A stretch of 64,000 bases of DNA from Vescimonas fastidiosa. GTDB lineage: Bacteria; Bacillota; Clostridia; Oscillospirales; Oscillospiraceae. The notes beneath the pieces were generated by a model that worked only from the letters and a program-made list of their open reading frames with translations, was not told the DNA's origin and did not search any database. The position numbers and the translations under genes are program-made. Of this stretch, positions 1-8,827 are shown piece by piece; position 1 is the stretch's first letter; each line of letters starts with the position of its first letter. The stretch covers positions 796,918-860,917 of the forward strand of contig NZ_AP023416.1 of the NCBI RefSeq assembly GCF_018326305.1, read 5' to 3'.

Positions 1-44
1 CCGTCTGCGGGCGGCAAACTCTGCGAGGCTTTTTGACACACTGT

Positions 45-76
45 ATGGCCGAAATGCGAAAACGCATTTCGGCCAT
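45..76. terminator. perfect 14-bp inverted repeat
   Basis: A perfect 14-bp inverted repeat (45-58 with 63-76) closes on a four-A loop just downstream of the minus-strand YolD gene. It is a plausible terminator or processing hairpin for the polymerase cassette. No clear T-run follows on either strand, so the termination role is inferred from position. Confidence 0.5.
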
Positions 77-122
77 CTTCCAATTATGGGGATCTTTTAC
101 GACTGCACCGTGATTACCAAAG

Positions 123-542
123 CTAAAAGCGCAGGTCATAGACGCTGTCCAGCGGAATCCTTGTGCCGTCCTGCAGGAGGATTCGCCGGCCAAAAGTATC
201 GACCTTTTTGACCGTGCCGGTTGCGGATACATATTGGCCGCCCGCTTTCCGCTCATCGGGCTGGAAGTAGATGATGGTGACTTTCGGTGCATCATCGAGG
301 GCCTCTATGAGAAGCTGATATTTCCTGTCCAATGCGGTCAGCGCTTCCTCGTCAAGCTCGATCCTTTCGTCGGTCAGACGCCCGGTTTCCTTGATAGCGG
401 AGTCGTAGCCCGTGAGGGCGGCGAAGGGAGCAAACTGCGCCGCCCGATCTGACATGGGCATCTGTGGCCGCGTCTTGGAGACGTGGTGAGGAAGCCCCAT
501 AATCTCGTCGTACCTATTGTTCATACGCATTCTGTATCTCAC
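123..542 (-). CDS. YolD-like family protein
   Basis: A 139-residue protein of the YolD-like family. These small proteins are typically encoded beside Y-family (UmuC/DinB-type) translesion polymerases in Firmicutes and their mobile elements, and are thought to be accessory to the polymerase. The N-terminal half carries the family-like MSDRAAQFAPFAALTGYDSA stretch, followed by a helical segment and a C-terminal beta-rich part. It is the last gene of a minus-strand set with the small membrane protein (565-792) and the polymerase (834-2342), which supports the assignment. The biochemical role of YolD proteins is not settled. Confidence 0.85.
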   Translation of the reverse strand: MRYRMRMNNRYDEIMGLPHHVSKTRPQMPMSDRAAQFAPFAALTGYDSAIKETGRLTDERIELDEEALTALDRKYQLLIEALDDAPKVTIIYFQPDERKAGGQYVSATGTVKKVDTFGRRILLQDGTRIPLDSVYDLRF

Positions 543-564
543 CTCTTAGATAAACTGGGATTGG

Positions 565-792
565 TCATTCTTCTTTTTCTTCAGGAGTATCTTCATTTGG
601 CTTGGAACTGATTTTTGAAACAATAATACCTGTGCAAGTAACAACTACCACACAAAGATACATTCCTATTCCTAATACACAAGCACTTCCATAATCCATA
701 CCATTGAAGAAATCTCCGCAAATGTCAGAAAAGAACATACCTATGATTGCGACTACACAGCCTATCGCAAAATATGTCCATACCTTTTTCAT
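565..792 (-). CDS. small two-helix membrane protein, unknown function
   Basis: About 75 residues with two hydrophobic segments (roughly 5-25 and 38-58) and an acidic, Glu-rich tail, so a small inner-membrane protein. I chose the ATG at 792 because a GAAGGAG ribosome-binding site lies just upstream; a longer frame from a TTG at 813 would swallow that site. It sits between the polymerase and YolD genes in the same direction. I do not recognise a family and infer no function. Confidence 0.6.
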   Translation of the reverse strand: MKKVWTYFAIGCVVAIIGMFFSDICGDFFNGMDYGSACVLGIGMYLCVVVVTCTGIIVSKISSKPNEDTPEEKEE

Positions 793-833
793 ACAATCAC
801 ACTCCTTCATCAAATTCCGATTAGTTTGATCCT

Positions 834-2342
834 TTATGCCTTATGCCCGCCGATCTGCGCATTACGGTCTTTCGCCGTTGCACCTTCTTCCAGATTCATT
901 GCCTTGAGGATGGCGTTCTTTCCGTACTTCTTCTTGATGGCGAGAGCCGCTTTCTGGATTTTTCGTTCCCGTTCCAAGGCAGCGTCCTCGGCTTTCTGTT
1001 TTTCCTCTTCGGCGGCATAGTCGGTGAAGAGGTCGAGCTGGACAGCACCGCCGTTTTTCTTCGGCGCGTCCGCTTCCGGCAGGACATGATTTGCTACAAC
1101 ATACATACGGCGGACAAGCAGATTCTTGTCCACAATCCGGTCGAAGAGTTCTGACACAGCACACATTATTTTGCGCGTGGATGATGTGTGTTCGCCAAGG
1201 TTGATAGAACTGTGCGCCTGTTTGGGAATCTCCCGACCATAGGGGTCTTTCTCCACCGCGCCGTGATACCTTGCCCGCCGCGCCGGATCGGTCAGGTTCT
1301 CAATGTCATAGCCAACGGTAAGAACCATCTGATCGGTGACAAGCCCCTTGTCCACCAAGTCCAGCACAAGCAAGTCCGTCATTTCCCGGACAACCAGCTT
1401 CGCCTTCTGCGGCTCATAGGGGCAGTGCAATACCTGACCGGAGCTGAGGCTGTTGGAGCTGGGACGGTATGCCTTGATTGCTTCAATGGTAGTTGGCTCC
1501 CAGCCCCACGCATGGTCGATGAGCAATTCCGCATTCTTGCCGAAGAGCTTGTAAAGCAAGTCCTCGTTCCGCTCGGAACAGAGGGCAACATCGCCCATGG
1601 TGAACATTCCATTCTGTTCAAGTTTCTTGGCAATGCCTCGACCTACGCGCCAGAAGTCCGTGAGGGGCTGATGCGTCCAAAGCTCACGCCGGAACTTCAT
1701 CTCATCCAGCTCCGCAATGCGGACGCCGTTCTTGTCGGCGGGGATGTGCTTCGCCACAATGTCCATTGCCACTTTGCAGAGGAAAAGATTCGTACCGATC
1801 CCGGCGGTTGCTGTGATGCCGGTTGTCTCAAGTACGTCGAGGATGATCTTCATGGCGAGGTCATGTGCCGAGAGCTTGTAGGTATTCAGGTAGTCCGTCA
1901 CGTCCATGAACACCTCGTCGATGGAGTAGACTACGATGTCCTCCGGCGCAATGTACTTGAGATAGACCTGATAGATGCGGGTGCTGTACTCCATGTAGTA
2001 CGCCATCCGAGGCGGCGCGATGATGAAGTCAATCGCCAGAGACGGGTTTGCTTGCAGCTCCGAGAAGAAGTGCGATGTGCCGTCCAGTCTGTGTCCCGGT
2101 GCGTCGTGCTGCCGCCCGACATTCGCTTCTTTCACCCGCTGCTTGACTTCAAACAGCCGCCCACGCCCGGAGATACCGTAGCTCTTGAGAGAGGGAGTAA
2201 CGGCAAGGCAGATAGTCTTGTCCGTCCGGCTTTCATCCGCAACAACAAGATTTGTGTCCAGAGGATCCAAGCCGCGCTCCCTGCACTCCACGGAGGCGTA
2301 GAAGGATTTCAGGTCGATTGCGATGTATGTGTGTTGTTTCAT
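834..2342 (-). CDS. Y-family DNA polymerase (UmuC/DinB-like)
   Basis: A 502-residue translesion polymerase. The palm begins with the catalytic IAIDLKSFYASVE block (about residues 7-19), where Asp and the FYASVE motif match the family. The second acidic motif YSIDEVFMDV (about 140) provides the remaining metal-binding residues. A helix-hairpin-helix region with WRVGRGIAKKL (about 235) and a little-finger domain follow, and the tail is rich in Lys/Glu. Such polymerases copy damaged DNA with low fidelity. The GGAAGGAGG site just upstream fixes the start. It is probably co-transcribed with the two downstream genes; the HxlR gene ends only 32 bases upstream in the same direction. No LexA-type box could be placed in that short gap. 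Confidence 0.92.
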   Translation of the reverse strand: MKQHTYIAIDLKSFYASVECRERGLDPLDTNLVVADESRTDKTICLAVTPSLKSYGISGRGRLFEVKQRVKEANVGRQHDAPGHRLDGTSHFFSELQANPSLAIDFIIAPPRMAYYMEYSTRIYQVYLKYIAPEDIVVYSIDEVFMDVTDYLNTYKLSAHDLAMKIILDVLETTGITATAGIGTNLFLCKVAMDIVAKHIPADKNGVRIAELDEMKFRRELWTHQPLTDFWRVGRGIAKKLEQNGMFTMGDVALCSERNEDLLYKLFGKNAELLIDHAWGWEPTTIEAIKAYRPSSNSLSSGQVLHCPYEPQKAKLVVREMTDLLVLDLVDKGLVTDQMVLTVGYDIENLTDPARRARYHGAVEKDPYGREIPKQAHSSINLGEHTSSTRKIMCAVSELFDRIVDKNLLVRRMYVVANHVLPEADAPKKNGGAVQLDLFTDYAAEEEKQKAEDAALERERKIQKAALAIKKKYGKNAILKAMNLEEGATAKDRNAQIGGHKA

Positions 2343-2374
2343 CTTCTATACCTCCTTCCGCAAACTGGAAGTTG

Positions 2375-2713
2375 TCACTCTGTCAGTCGATTCTCCTCGC
2401 CCCAGACACAGAGCTGATCCAGCACAGTCATCAGCGATTTTCCTCGTTCCGAAAGCGTATATTCCACCTTCGGCGGGATCTGCGGATACTCGGTGCGGAC
2501 GATCAGTTTGTCTGCTTCCAGCTCCTTGAGATTCATGCTGAGGGTCTTGTCGGAAATGGTTTTCAGATACCGTTTCAGCTCATTGAACCGCACGGTTTCA
2601 AACTCCATCAGACAATAGAGAATGACCATCTTGTGCTTGCCTGAGATCAGCGACAGCGTGTAGGCAAAGCCGGTGTCCTCAAAATTGGCGTTCTCAATAT
2701 AGTTCTTTATCAT
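2375..2713 (-). CDS. HxlR-family winged-helix regulator
   Basis: A 112-residue HxlR-type DNA-binding protein: a winged helix with the family-typical pattern ISGKHKMVILYCL... FNELKRYLKTISDKTLSMNLKELE followed by the wing (YPQIPPKVEYTLSERGKSL). The ATG at 2713 has a GGAGAAAG ribosome-binding site; an in-frame extension to 2818 would run into the divergent promoter region and is not used. It is divergent from a flavin reductase-like gene, a common arrangement in which HxlR proteins answer redox or electrophile stress by controlling the neighbour. The actual signal is not visible. Confidence 0.9.
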   Translation of the reverse strand: MIKNYIENANFEDTGFAYTLSLISGKHKMVILYCLMEFETVRFNELKRYLKTISDKTLSMNLKELEADKLIVRTEYPQIPPKVEYTLSERGKSLMTVLDQLCVWGEENRLTE

Positions 2714-2730
2714 TTGCTTTCTCCAAGGAT

Positions 2731-2782
2731 AGTACCTGTCATAATTACCAGTACTTGAATTTCTGATTTTCCTGCGTATAAT
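2731..2782 (+). promoter_or_regulatory. promoter and candidate HxlR operator
   Basis: TTGAAT (2755-2760) and TATAAT (2777-2782) are 16 bp apart and point at the flavin reductase-like gene. An imperfect palindrome runs from AGTACCTG (2731) to CCAGTACT (ending 2755) and overlaps the -35 box, a suitable place for HxlR binding. The promoter is read directly; binding is inferred. Confidence 0.6.
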
Positions 2783-2832
2783 TATAAGCAGGATGAACAG
2801 TCCTGTCAATATGATCACAAGGAGGAGTTATC

Positions 2833-3399
2833 ATGAGAACAAAATTGAAAAATACCGAAGGCATTTTCCCCATGCCGGTTCTGATGGTTGCAACTTACAA
2901 CGAGGACGGCAGTGTGAATGTCATGAACGCCGCATGGGGCACCATGCAGGAACGGGACACCGTTGCGCTGAACCTCACCGAGACCCACAAAACTGTGCAG
3001 AACATCAAGGCGCGGGGCGCATTTACCGTCAGCATTGCCGATGCCGCCCACATGGTCGAGGCGGATTATTTCGGCGTGGAGTCCGGCAATAAAGTAGGCG
3101 ACAAATTTGCCCGCAGCGGTCTGACCGCAAGCAAAGCCGAAGCCGTCGATGCGCCGGTCATCAACGAGTTCCCGATTTGTCTGGAGTGCAAGTTCATCGA
3201 GTATCAGAACAATGAGTATGGCTGCGGCGTCATCGGTAAGGTAGTCAATGTCACTGCCGATGAGAGCGTTATGGTGGACGGAAAAATTGATATGTCTAAA
3301 GTCAATGCCATCGCCTTTGACCCCTACACCCATGGCTATTACAAGGTCACCGAGCGCGTGGGTGAAGCGTTCCGCGACGGCTTGAAGCTGAAAAAGTAA
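2833..3399 (+). CDS. flavin reductase-like (FMN-binding) protein
   Basis: A 188-residue protein of the flavin reductase-like split-barrel superfamily. Features of the fold are PMPVLMVATYNEDGSVNVMNAAWG near the start, which in relatives contacts FMN, and the TETHKTVQNIKARGAFTVSIA segment (about 50-72). Relatives bind FMN and reduce flavins or small electrophiles, or act as redox sensors. The GGAGG site 5' of the ATG supports the start. It is divergently paired with the HxlR gene and followed by a strong terminator, so it is probably a single-gene unit under that regulator. Confidence 0.85.
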   Translation: MRTKLKNTEGIFPMPVLMVATYNEDGSVNVMNAAWGTMQERDTVALNLTETHKTVQNIKARGAFTVSIADAAHMVEADYFGVESGNKVGDKFARSGLTASKAEAVDAPVINEFPICLECKFIEYQNNEYGCGVIGKVVNVTADESVMVDGKIDMSKVNAIAFDPYTHGYYKVTERVGEAFRDGLKLKK

Positions 3400-3408
3400 G
3401 GTGTGCAA

Positions 3409-3442
3409 AGAAGGAGCTTTCGCATAAGCGAAGGCTCCTTCT
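3409..3442 (+). terminator. intrinsic terminator after the flavin reductase-like gene
   Basis: A 15-bp perfect stem (3409-3423 with 3428-3442) with an ATAA loop starts about ten bases after the stop codon. Only a weak T-run follows, so it may serve both strands. Confidence 0.75.
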
Positions 3443-3527
3443 TAAAATATGTGGATTTCACAAATCCTAATTTGTTTAGTAAATTCTTTTCCCAAACGCA
3501 TACGCTTCCTGCAAACGCTCCGTCCTA

Positions 3528-3737
3528 TCAAAGGGGCATCGGTGTCCGGGCGATCAGAATGACCGCCAGAATCGCGCCCACAAAGGCCGCAGCACCGATG
3601 ATTGCCAACACCTTTTTGCTGAGTTTCTTCTTTGCTGCTTTGCAGATCAGCGCGACGCAAGCCATGCAGACAACCGCAGCCAAAAGTGCAATGCCCAGCG
3701 TTTCCCATAGCCAAGATAGTTCATATAGAATTCTCAT
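3528..3737 (-). CDS. small two-helix membrane protein, unknown function
   Basis: A 69-residue protein with a hydrophobic helix at about 13-33, a Lys-rich cytoplasmic-looking linker (KAAKKKLSKK) and a second helix at about 43-63. This suggests a hairpin membrane protein with both ends on the same side. A ribosome-binding-like GGAGATGAT lies upstream. No neighbour shares its direction closely, and I recognise no family. Confidence 0.55.
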   Translation of the reverse strand: MRILYELSWLWETLGIALLAAVVCMACVALICKAAKKKLSKKVLAIIGAAAFVGAILAVILIARTPMPL

Positions 3738-3774
3738 GCGATCATCTCCTGTCCGTTAAACTTGAATTTTCAAA

Positions 3775-4377
3775 TTAGTCTTTGCAAATAACCTTTGAAC
3801 CTTCACCATCAATTACAATTCCCTGACGGTTGTTAATTGGGCATAGATTCAAATCCGAAAATTCAGTCATTATTTTCTCGGTAACTTTCTTAAATGGTGC
3901 TGTAAGATAATGCGGAAGAACATAGAAATCAATCAAATCAAGCCCTGCATCATCTTCTTGTGAGTAGTCCTCCGGCTTTTTATCCATTTGTTCAATATAT
4001 TGGATAGTTGGAGCGCATATAATCGCACCCGCCGATTCACCGATCATCAGTTTTCCTTTTGCCAATTCCTGCTTCAATAGCTCATCCGTTCCCGTTTTAC
4101 GGAGCTGGTCCATAAGGAAGAAAGAATTTCCACCAGTAAAATATATCACATCCGCATCTTCAAAAACGGACTGTATCGTTAAATAAGCCTCCGTTGAAAT
4201 ATCAATTTCCGTTACGGCTGCTCCCAGTTTATTGAATAGCTTTCGAGCCGAGCCGACATAACCGGTATAGCCTTCACGCAACGAAGCTGTGGGAATAAAT
4301 GCGACTTTCTTGTTATCAATTTCTTCTTTTATCAAACTTCCTACACTTGAAAAGTGCGAACATAAAAACAGTTTCAT
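3775..4377 (-). CDS. peptidase S51-type (dipeptidase E-like) protein
   Basis: A 200-residue protein of the class I glutamine amidotransferase-like fold, S51 branch. The nucleophile elbow is visible as GESAGA (Ser about 115) after a YFTGGNSFFL segment (about 80), as in PepE-like aspartyl dipeptidases and the related proteins of low-GC bacteria. Length is usual for the group. Relatives hydrolyse Asp-X dipeptides, but many S51 members have no proven substrate, so specificity is not inferred. It stands alone on the minus strand behind a GGAGGATAT ribosome-binding site. Confidence 0.85.
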   Translation of the reverse strand: MKLFLCSHFSSVGSLIKEEIDNKKVAFIPTASLREGYTGYVGSARKLFNKLGAAVTEIDISTEAYLTIQSVFEDADVIYFTGGNSFFLMDQLRKTGTDELLKQELAKGKLMIGESAGAIICAPTIQYIEQMDKKPEDYSQEDDAGLDLIDFYVLPHYLTAPFKKVTEKIMTEFSDLNLCPINNRQGIVIDGEGSKVICKD

Positions 4378-4553
4378 CCATATCCTCCTTAATAAATTCG
4401 ATTTGTACTCTTTTCAAAGTCCAAGTCCTTCAACCCACGCCGCAAGCTCCTGATGCCCGACGCTGCCCTGGAAGCCCGTATACTTTAAACTATTGTATCA
4501 TAAATAATCAGCATTTTGAAGTGCGGATAAAAGGGACAATGAGCTTCACTGAA

Positions 4554-4662
4554 GGAAAAGCCGGTTATTTTAAAATTTTTATACACGGAAGAAGCGCAGA
4601 AAACGAGACGGGCAACCTGGCGGTTTTAGCCGACTTACCCGATTTTTCTGCTGAAATATGGC
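4554..4662 (+). repeat. diverged copy 1 of a segment repeated near 13.0 kb
   Basis: Part of this stretch (AAAACGAG..., then a run ending CTGAAATATGG near 4662) matches 12935-13020 in order and spacing, with scattered mismatches. Both copies lie upstream of a gene for a wall-anchored protein. A short frame here ends ...AENETGNLAVLADLPDF, but no gene is convincing. It could be the relic of a small ORF or a shared upstream element. Confidence 0.5.
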
Positions 4663-4684
4663 GTGCCGTTTTTCCGAAAAAAGA

Positions 4685-4910
4685 GTTGACAGAGGTATAG
4701 CGGCGGCACATGATATATCACAGATATATCATGTGGAGATGTTCCTGTGTCTCGGCTTACTCGACAGACGGCAGCGCTGCCGGAACAGGAAAGGCTTCCG
4801 GAGCGAATTTTGCAATTCGGGGACGGAAATTTCCTGCGGGGCTTCGTCCGTAATGGGCCCTTATAGGGCCTGGTCAAACCTCCGGCTTAGCCGGAGGTTT
4901 TGATTTTTAC
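4685..4910. mobile_element. candidate non-autonomous IS200/IS605-type element (PATE-like)
   Basis: It starts with a perfect 12-bp hairpin (4707-4718 with 4724-4735) and ends with a GC-rich hairpin (CCTCCGGCTTAGCCGGAGG) followed by TTTTGATTTT. The end (about 4852-4910) closely resembles the right end of the complete IS200-type insertion at 42.24-42.31 kb, including the CCCTTATAGGGC hairpin. No transposase is present. I read it as a small palindrome-bearing derivative or relic; exact ends are uncertain. Confidence 0.5.
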
Positions 4911-5122
4911 TGGCGTTACGGACATTCTAACGCGCCTATCTGTCACCGAAGTGTCACGCTTCGGTAGACGGTTAGGCTGTAGATCCCGGCAAGGTGTCAA
5001 TATCGTCGCCCTGCCCGAAAAATCAGCCTACATCTGTGCGTGTGTATGATGGGGAAATATAGCAGCAGAATGAACAAATATGCACAAAGATTTTTCTGCT
5101 ATATTGCCTATGCTTGTATAGG

Positions 5123-5151
5123 TTGACAATGTAGGCGGGGCATGTTAAGCT
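5123..5151 (+). promoter_or_regulatory. candidate promoter for the M14 surface carboxypeptidase gene
   Basis: TTGACA (5123-5128) and a weak TAAGCT -10 (5146-5151) are separated by 17 bp, about 150 bases upstream of the start codon. The -35 box is perfect and the -10 poor. Confidence 0.45.
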
Positions 5152-5163
5152 GAAACCAACGAT

Positions 5164-5193
5164 CCGGTGAGGGTAAGTGCGGCACCGGTTTTT
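5164..5193 (+). terminator. hairpin plus T-run in the leader of the M14 gene
   Basis: CCGGTG (5164-5169) pairs with CACCGG (5183-5188) and is followed directly by five T residues. It lies between the promoter and the start codon, so it could be an attenuator. I could not match the leader to a known riboswitch class. Confidence 0.4.
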
Positions 5194-5300
5194 CGGCAGG
5201 CCGGAGCAGTTGGCGGCAGGCCCTAAGCCGGAGCGGCGGCTCTCGCTGGACGACCACCAAGGACCACCACGGAAAAGAAAGAGAAGAAAAGGAGAAAATT

Positions 5301-8300
5301 ATGAAGCAACCAAAATCCCGTCTGACGACGAAGATTCTGGCGTTTGTCCTGATCCTCGCTCTCGTATTCCCGGCATCTGCCTTTGCAAGCGTTGCAGATG
5401 TGGCAAAGGACACGCGCGTCCCCGGCAAGTCCCTGGCGAATACCTACCCCGCATATACCGACATCGACTGGCAGATCTCCCTGGCGGAGGATGCCCAGGC
5501 GATGGTCACCGTTCCTACCAACATGACGAAGGAAGAGCTGGGCACCGCTTTGAGCGGCGACCTGACCCTGTCCCTGGACCGCGACAGCACCCGGGGCTAT
5601 CTGAATCCTGAAAAATTCCCCTATCCCTATCAGGGCGGTAAGCTGGACACCTGGATGACCCAGTGGAAGCAGGACCAGCAGCCCCAGCCGATGTTCACCG
5701 TTACGGAGATGGGCATTTCCGTCGATGAGGCAGGCAAGGTCTCTCTGAAGCTGTGGATTAACATCAACTGCTACTTCGGTACCCGCTCCGGCAATGTGGA
5801 TTACAGCGCCCCCCACAGCAACGGCGGTGCGTATCTAGACCTGTGCGGCTACTACACCCTGCATGTCACCGCCGGTGAAAAGGCGGTGGGCTCCGTTCAT
5901 GCCAAGGTAGTTCCCTACGACAGCTTCCGCACCGTGTATGAGCTGTATGACGACATCGATGCCCTGGCCGCCATGGATACCGACCTGTATGTGGCCAAGG
6001 AGTCCATGGGCCATACCACCGTGGACGGCTATGATATGCCCTATCTGATCGTTGCCGACTCCAAGGCGTCTGTGGACAAGTGGCTGGCCTACACCGACCT
6101 GGTGGAGTCCGACCCCGACCTGGTCCTGACCAAGCTGGCCAACGGCGAGTTTAATGACCTGCGGGTCCCCATGTTCGCCTCCAATGTTCACTCCAATGAG
6201 AACGCCGCCGTCAACGGCATTCTGGAGTTTGCCCACCTCCTGCTGGAGAATGAGACCATCAATGTTAACACCCTGGATGGCTTCACCGAAGCCGGTAAGG
6301 CGCTGCTGGAACAGGAGATGGCCCGGCAGGGCGTGGCCGTTCCCAAGCAGATCAAGGATTTTGCCTCCTACATCGGCTTTATCCGCGGTGAAAATGGCTA
6401 TAAGGCCAACGACAGCCTGTATTCCGGCCCGCTGAATCTGGCGGAATATTACAATGTCAAGGAAAATGAGGTCAATGTCAAGGAGCTGCTGAGCGATGTG
6501 TTCATGGTCATCGTTCCCGAGCAGAACATCGAGGGTTACGAGCACATGACCCGTACCTTCGGCCTGGGCTATGACCCGAACCGTGACGAGGCCAATCAGA
6601 CCAGCTTTGAGGACTCCAACGCCATGGCCCTGGTGAATAAGTTCAACCCCATGGTGTTCACCGAGATCCACGGCCGCGTGGAGGCCATGCTCATTGAGCC
6701 CTGCACGCCTCCTCACGAGCCCAACTATGAGTACGACCTGATCGCCAAGCAGTTCATCCAGCTGGGTGAGGCCGTGGGTATGGGCGCCATCGCCAATAAC
6801 CCCGACCACAACAGCTTTGAGATGCCCTATCGTGATTTCCTGCGGACAGACGATAGCTCTCCCTCCGGTGTGGCCTGGACCGAGCCCTGGGATGACATGA
6901 CCACTGCCTACGGCTCCCAGTTCCCTGTGCTGATCGGTACCGCCGGTATCACCTGGGAGCTGCCCGTTTACAGCGACATTTCCTCCGAGCTGATCGTACC
7001 TTACGGTCTGATGACCCAGGCAATGTACATCCAGGAAAATAAGATCGACATGCTGACCATCCAGGCCAAGCTGTTCTCTCGGGGCGTCAACAACACCAAC
7101 TCCAACGAGCTGGTGGGCCCCTGGTATGTGGACCAGTACGACCAGGCCGGTAAGCAGGCGGACCTGATGCGCCCTGTGTACAACGGCGAGGGCCAGAACG
7201 GCAACTTCTATCCCGAGTGCTACATCATCCCCATGGACAGCGTCAACCAGAAGAATCTGTACGATGCCGCTGCTGAGATGAAGTATCTGACCCGCAACGA
7301 TGTAAAGGTCAATGTGGCTTCCAAGGCCTTCACCTACAACGGCGTGACCTATCCTGCCGGTACGATGGTGGTACCCATGTATCAGGCCAAGCGCTCCCTG
7401 GCCAACAGCCAGCTGTTCGACGGCACCTTCATCAATGTGTGGCAGGGCCTGTACTCCGAGAGCTTTGCCCAGCGCAGCAACGCCCGGGGCTATGACCGCA
7501 TCATCGTGGCCGAGCCCGCCGCCTATAAGACCATTATGGACGCCTGCCCCGAGACCATCAGCTATAGCGAAGCCTTGACCTATCTGTCCACCTTCGCTGC
7601 ACAGTTTGATGGCGTGAAGAACGCCGATGTCATCATCGACAATGTCTCCAACGACTCCGCCGCCGCCGTCAACGCGCTGCTGCGGGCCGGTAAGACCGTT
7701 GGCATGATCACCGAGGGTGCCGAGAAGGGCAACTTCATCTGCTCTTATGCGGACTTCCTCACCATCGCCGGGGACTATGTCATCACCGCCACCGGCGTAT
7801 ACGGCGCAGGCTACAAGGCCGCCGTGCTGCTCAATCCCCAGGTGTTCCTGCCCGGCAAGCCTGCCAATAACACCTCCGGCTATGTGGAGGCCACCCTGCG
7901 CGCCGGCTCCTATAACTACCGCTTCGACTGGCTGGCTCTGACCGGCATGGGCTTCACCATGACCGAGGACCTGGCCAAGGCCAACGTCATTGTGGGCTCC
8001 CAGAAGCTCAGCGACGAGGCCCTGGGCGCAGTGAAGGCCGGCACTCCCTACATGGCCTATGGCACCGCCGCTTTCAGAGGAAACGACAACTTCCTGCGGG
8101 GTCTGGGTGTGGCACTCAGCGCCTGCGACATGGGCACCGACTTCCTGGGCCGCGTGCTGTATCCCAACAACACCCTGGTCAACGCCAACTACATCAGCGA
8201 AGGTGACGATGTAATGTACATGTATGGCACCAACTGGTTCACCGAAATTCCCCAGGGTGCCACCGTTCTGGTGCAGAATGCCGGCAAGGATCCGCTCCAG

Positions 8301-8681
8301 GGCTGCATCTGCCTGACGAGTGATGAGCTCACCGAGCAGTTCGGACGCTTCAACAATGGTGTGGTGGGCTTCGAGTATCAGAGCGGCAATCTGGATCTCG
8401 CCCTGTTTGCCAATGTCCTGAACCACAAGACGCACCAGACCGATGAGTACAGCTTCATCAGCAACTTCATCTTCTCCCGCAGCCTGACCGCCTCCGCCTA
8501 TGAGGGCGTGAAGCAGCCTGCCGATCCCGGTACCGTGAATCCCGGCACTCCCGGCGATACCGGCAAGCCCGATGCCCCCAAGACCGGCGATACCGGCAAC
8601 ATCATCGTTTGGGTCCTGGCCGCTTCCTTCACCGTGGCGATGATCCCCGTGACCGTCACCCTGAAGCGTAAGAGCCGCTAA
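5301..8681 (+). CDS. wall-anchored M14-family zinc carboxypeptidase
   Basis: A 1126-residue secreted protein. A signal peptide occupies about 1-29. The M14 domain has the zinc ligands in HSNE (His297, Glu300) and EIHGR (His457), and a likely catalytic Glu in the TWELPVYS segment (Glu553). A long C-terminal region of unknown fold follows, then a Pro/Gly-rich spacer and the sorting signal PKTGD with a hydrophobic helix and KRKSR tail, so sortase attachment to the wall is likely. M14 enzymes remove C-terminal residues or cleave peptidoglycan peptides; the substrate cannot be told here. The ATG follows a GGAGAAA site. It is monocistronic, with a terminator at 8778-8827. Confidence 0.88.
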   Translation: MKQPKSRLTTKILAFVLILALVFPASAFASVADVAKDTRVPGKSLANTYPAYTDIDWQISLAEDAQAMVTVPTNMTKEELGTALSGDLTLSLDRDSTRGYLNPEKFPYPYQGGKLDTWMTQWKQDQQPQPMFTVTEMGISVDEAGKVSLKLWININCYFGTRSGNVDYSAPHSNGGAYLDLCGYYTLHVTAGEKAVGSVHAKVVPYDSFRTVYELYDDIDALAAMDTDLYVAKESMGHTTVDGYDMPYLIVADSKASVDKWLAYTDLVESDPDLVLTKLANGEFNDLRVPMFASNVHSNENAAVNGILEFAHLLLENETINVNTLDGFTEAGKALLEQEMARQGVAVPKQIKDFASYIGFIRGENGYKANDSLYSGPLNLAEYYNVKENEVNVKELLSDVFMVIVPEQNIEGYEHMTRTFGLGYDPNRDEANQTSFEDSNAMALVNKFNPMVFTEIHGRVEAMLIEPCTPPHEPNYEYDLIAKQFIQLGEAVGMGAIANNPDHNSFEMPYRDFLRTDDSSPSGVAWTEPWDDMTTAYGSQFPVLIGTAGITWELPVYSDISSELIVPYGLMTQAMYIQENKIDMLTIQAKLFSRGVNNTNSNELVGPWYVDQYDQAGKQADLMRPVYNGEGQNGNFYPECYIIPMDSVNQKNLYDAAAEMKYLTRNDVKVNVASKAFTYNGVTYPAGTMVVPMYQAKRSLANSQLFDGTFINVWQGLYSESFAQRSNARGYDRIIVAEPAAYKTIMDACPETISYSEALTYLSTFAAQFDGVKNADVIIDNVSNDSAAAVNALLRAGKTVGMITEGAEKGNFICSYADFLTIAGDYVITATGVYGAGYKAAVLLNPQVFLPGKPANNTSGYVEATLRAGSYNYRFDWLALTGMGFTMTEDLAKANVIVGSQKLSDEALGAVKAGTPYMAYGTAAFRGNDNFLRGLGVALSACDMGTDFLGRVLYPNNTLVNANYISEGDDVMYMYGTNWFTEIPQGATVLVQNAGKDPLQGCICLTSDELTEQFGRFNNGVVGFEYQSGNLDLALFANVLNHKTHQTDEYSFISNFIFSRSLTASAYEGVKQPADPGTVNPGTPGDTGKPDAPKTGDTGNIIVWVLAASFTVAMIPVTVTLKRKSR

Positions 8682-8777
8682 AACCATGCGGAGCCCACGC
8701 AGGCCCGTCCAACTGTCTATGACGGCTCCCGCTGCGCTCCCCACGGCATAAAAGAGGAGACCCCGGACGAGGAATAT

Positions 8778-8827
8778 AGCCCCCTTAGTGCAGACACTCG
8801 AAAAATCGAGGCTGCGCTAAGGGGGCT
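8778..8827. terminator. bidirectional terminator
   Basis: AGCCCCCTTA (8778-8787) pairs with TAAGGGGGCT (8818-8827), with additional pairing inside, and is followed by a T-run. It lies between the convergent carboxypeptidase and MATE genes and can serve both strands. Confidence 0.8.

Noticed and set aside
5835..8744. A 969-codon open frame on the minus strand opposite the M14 peptidase gene
   Set aside because: Its sequence is low-complexity Gly/His/Val-rich with no family resemblance, it has no ribosome-binding site, and it mirrors the codon bias of the real gene. It is an antisense shadow.
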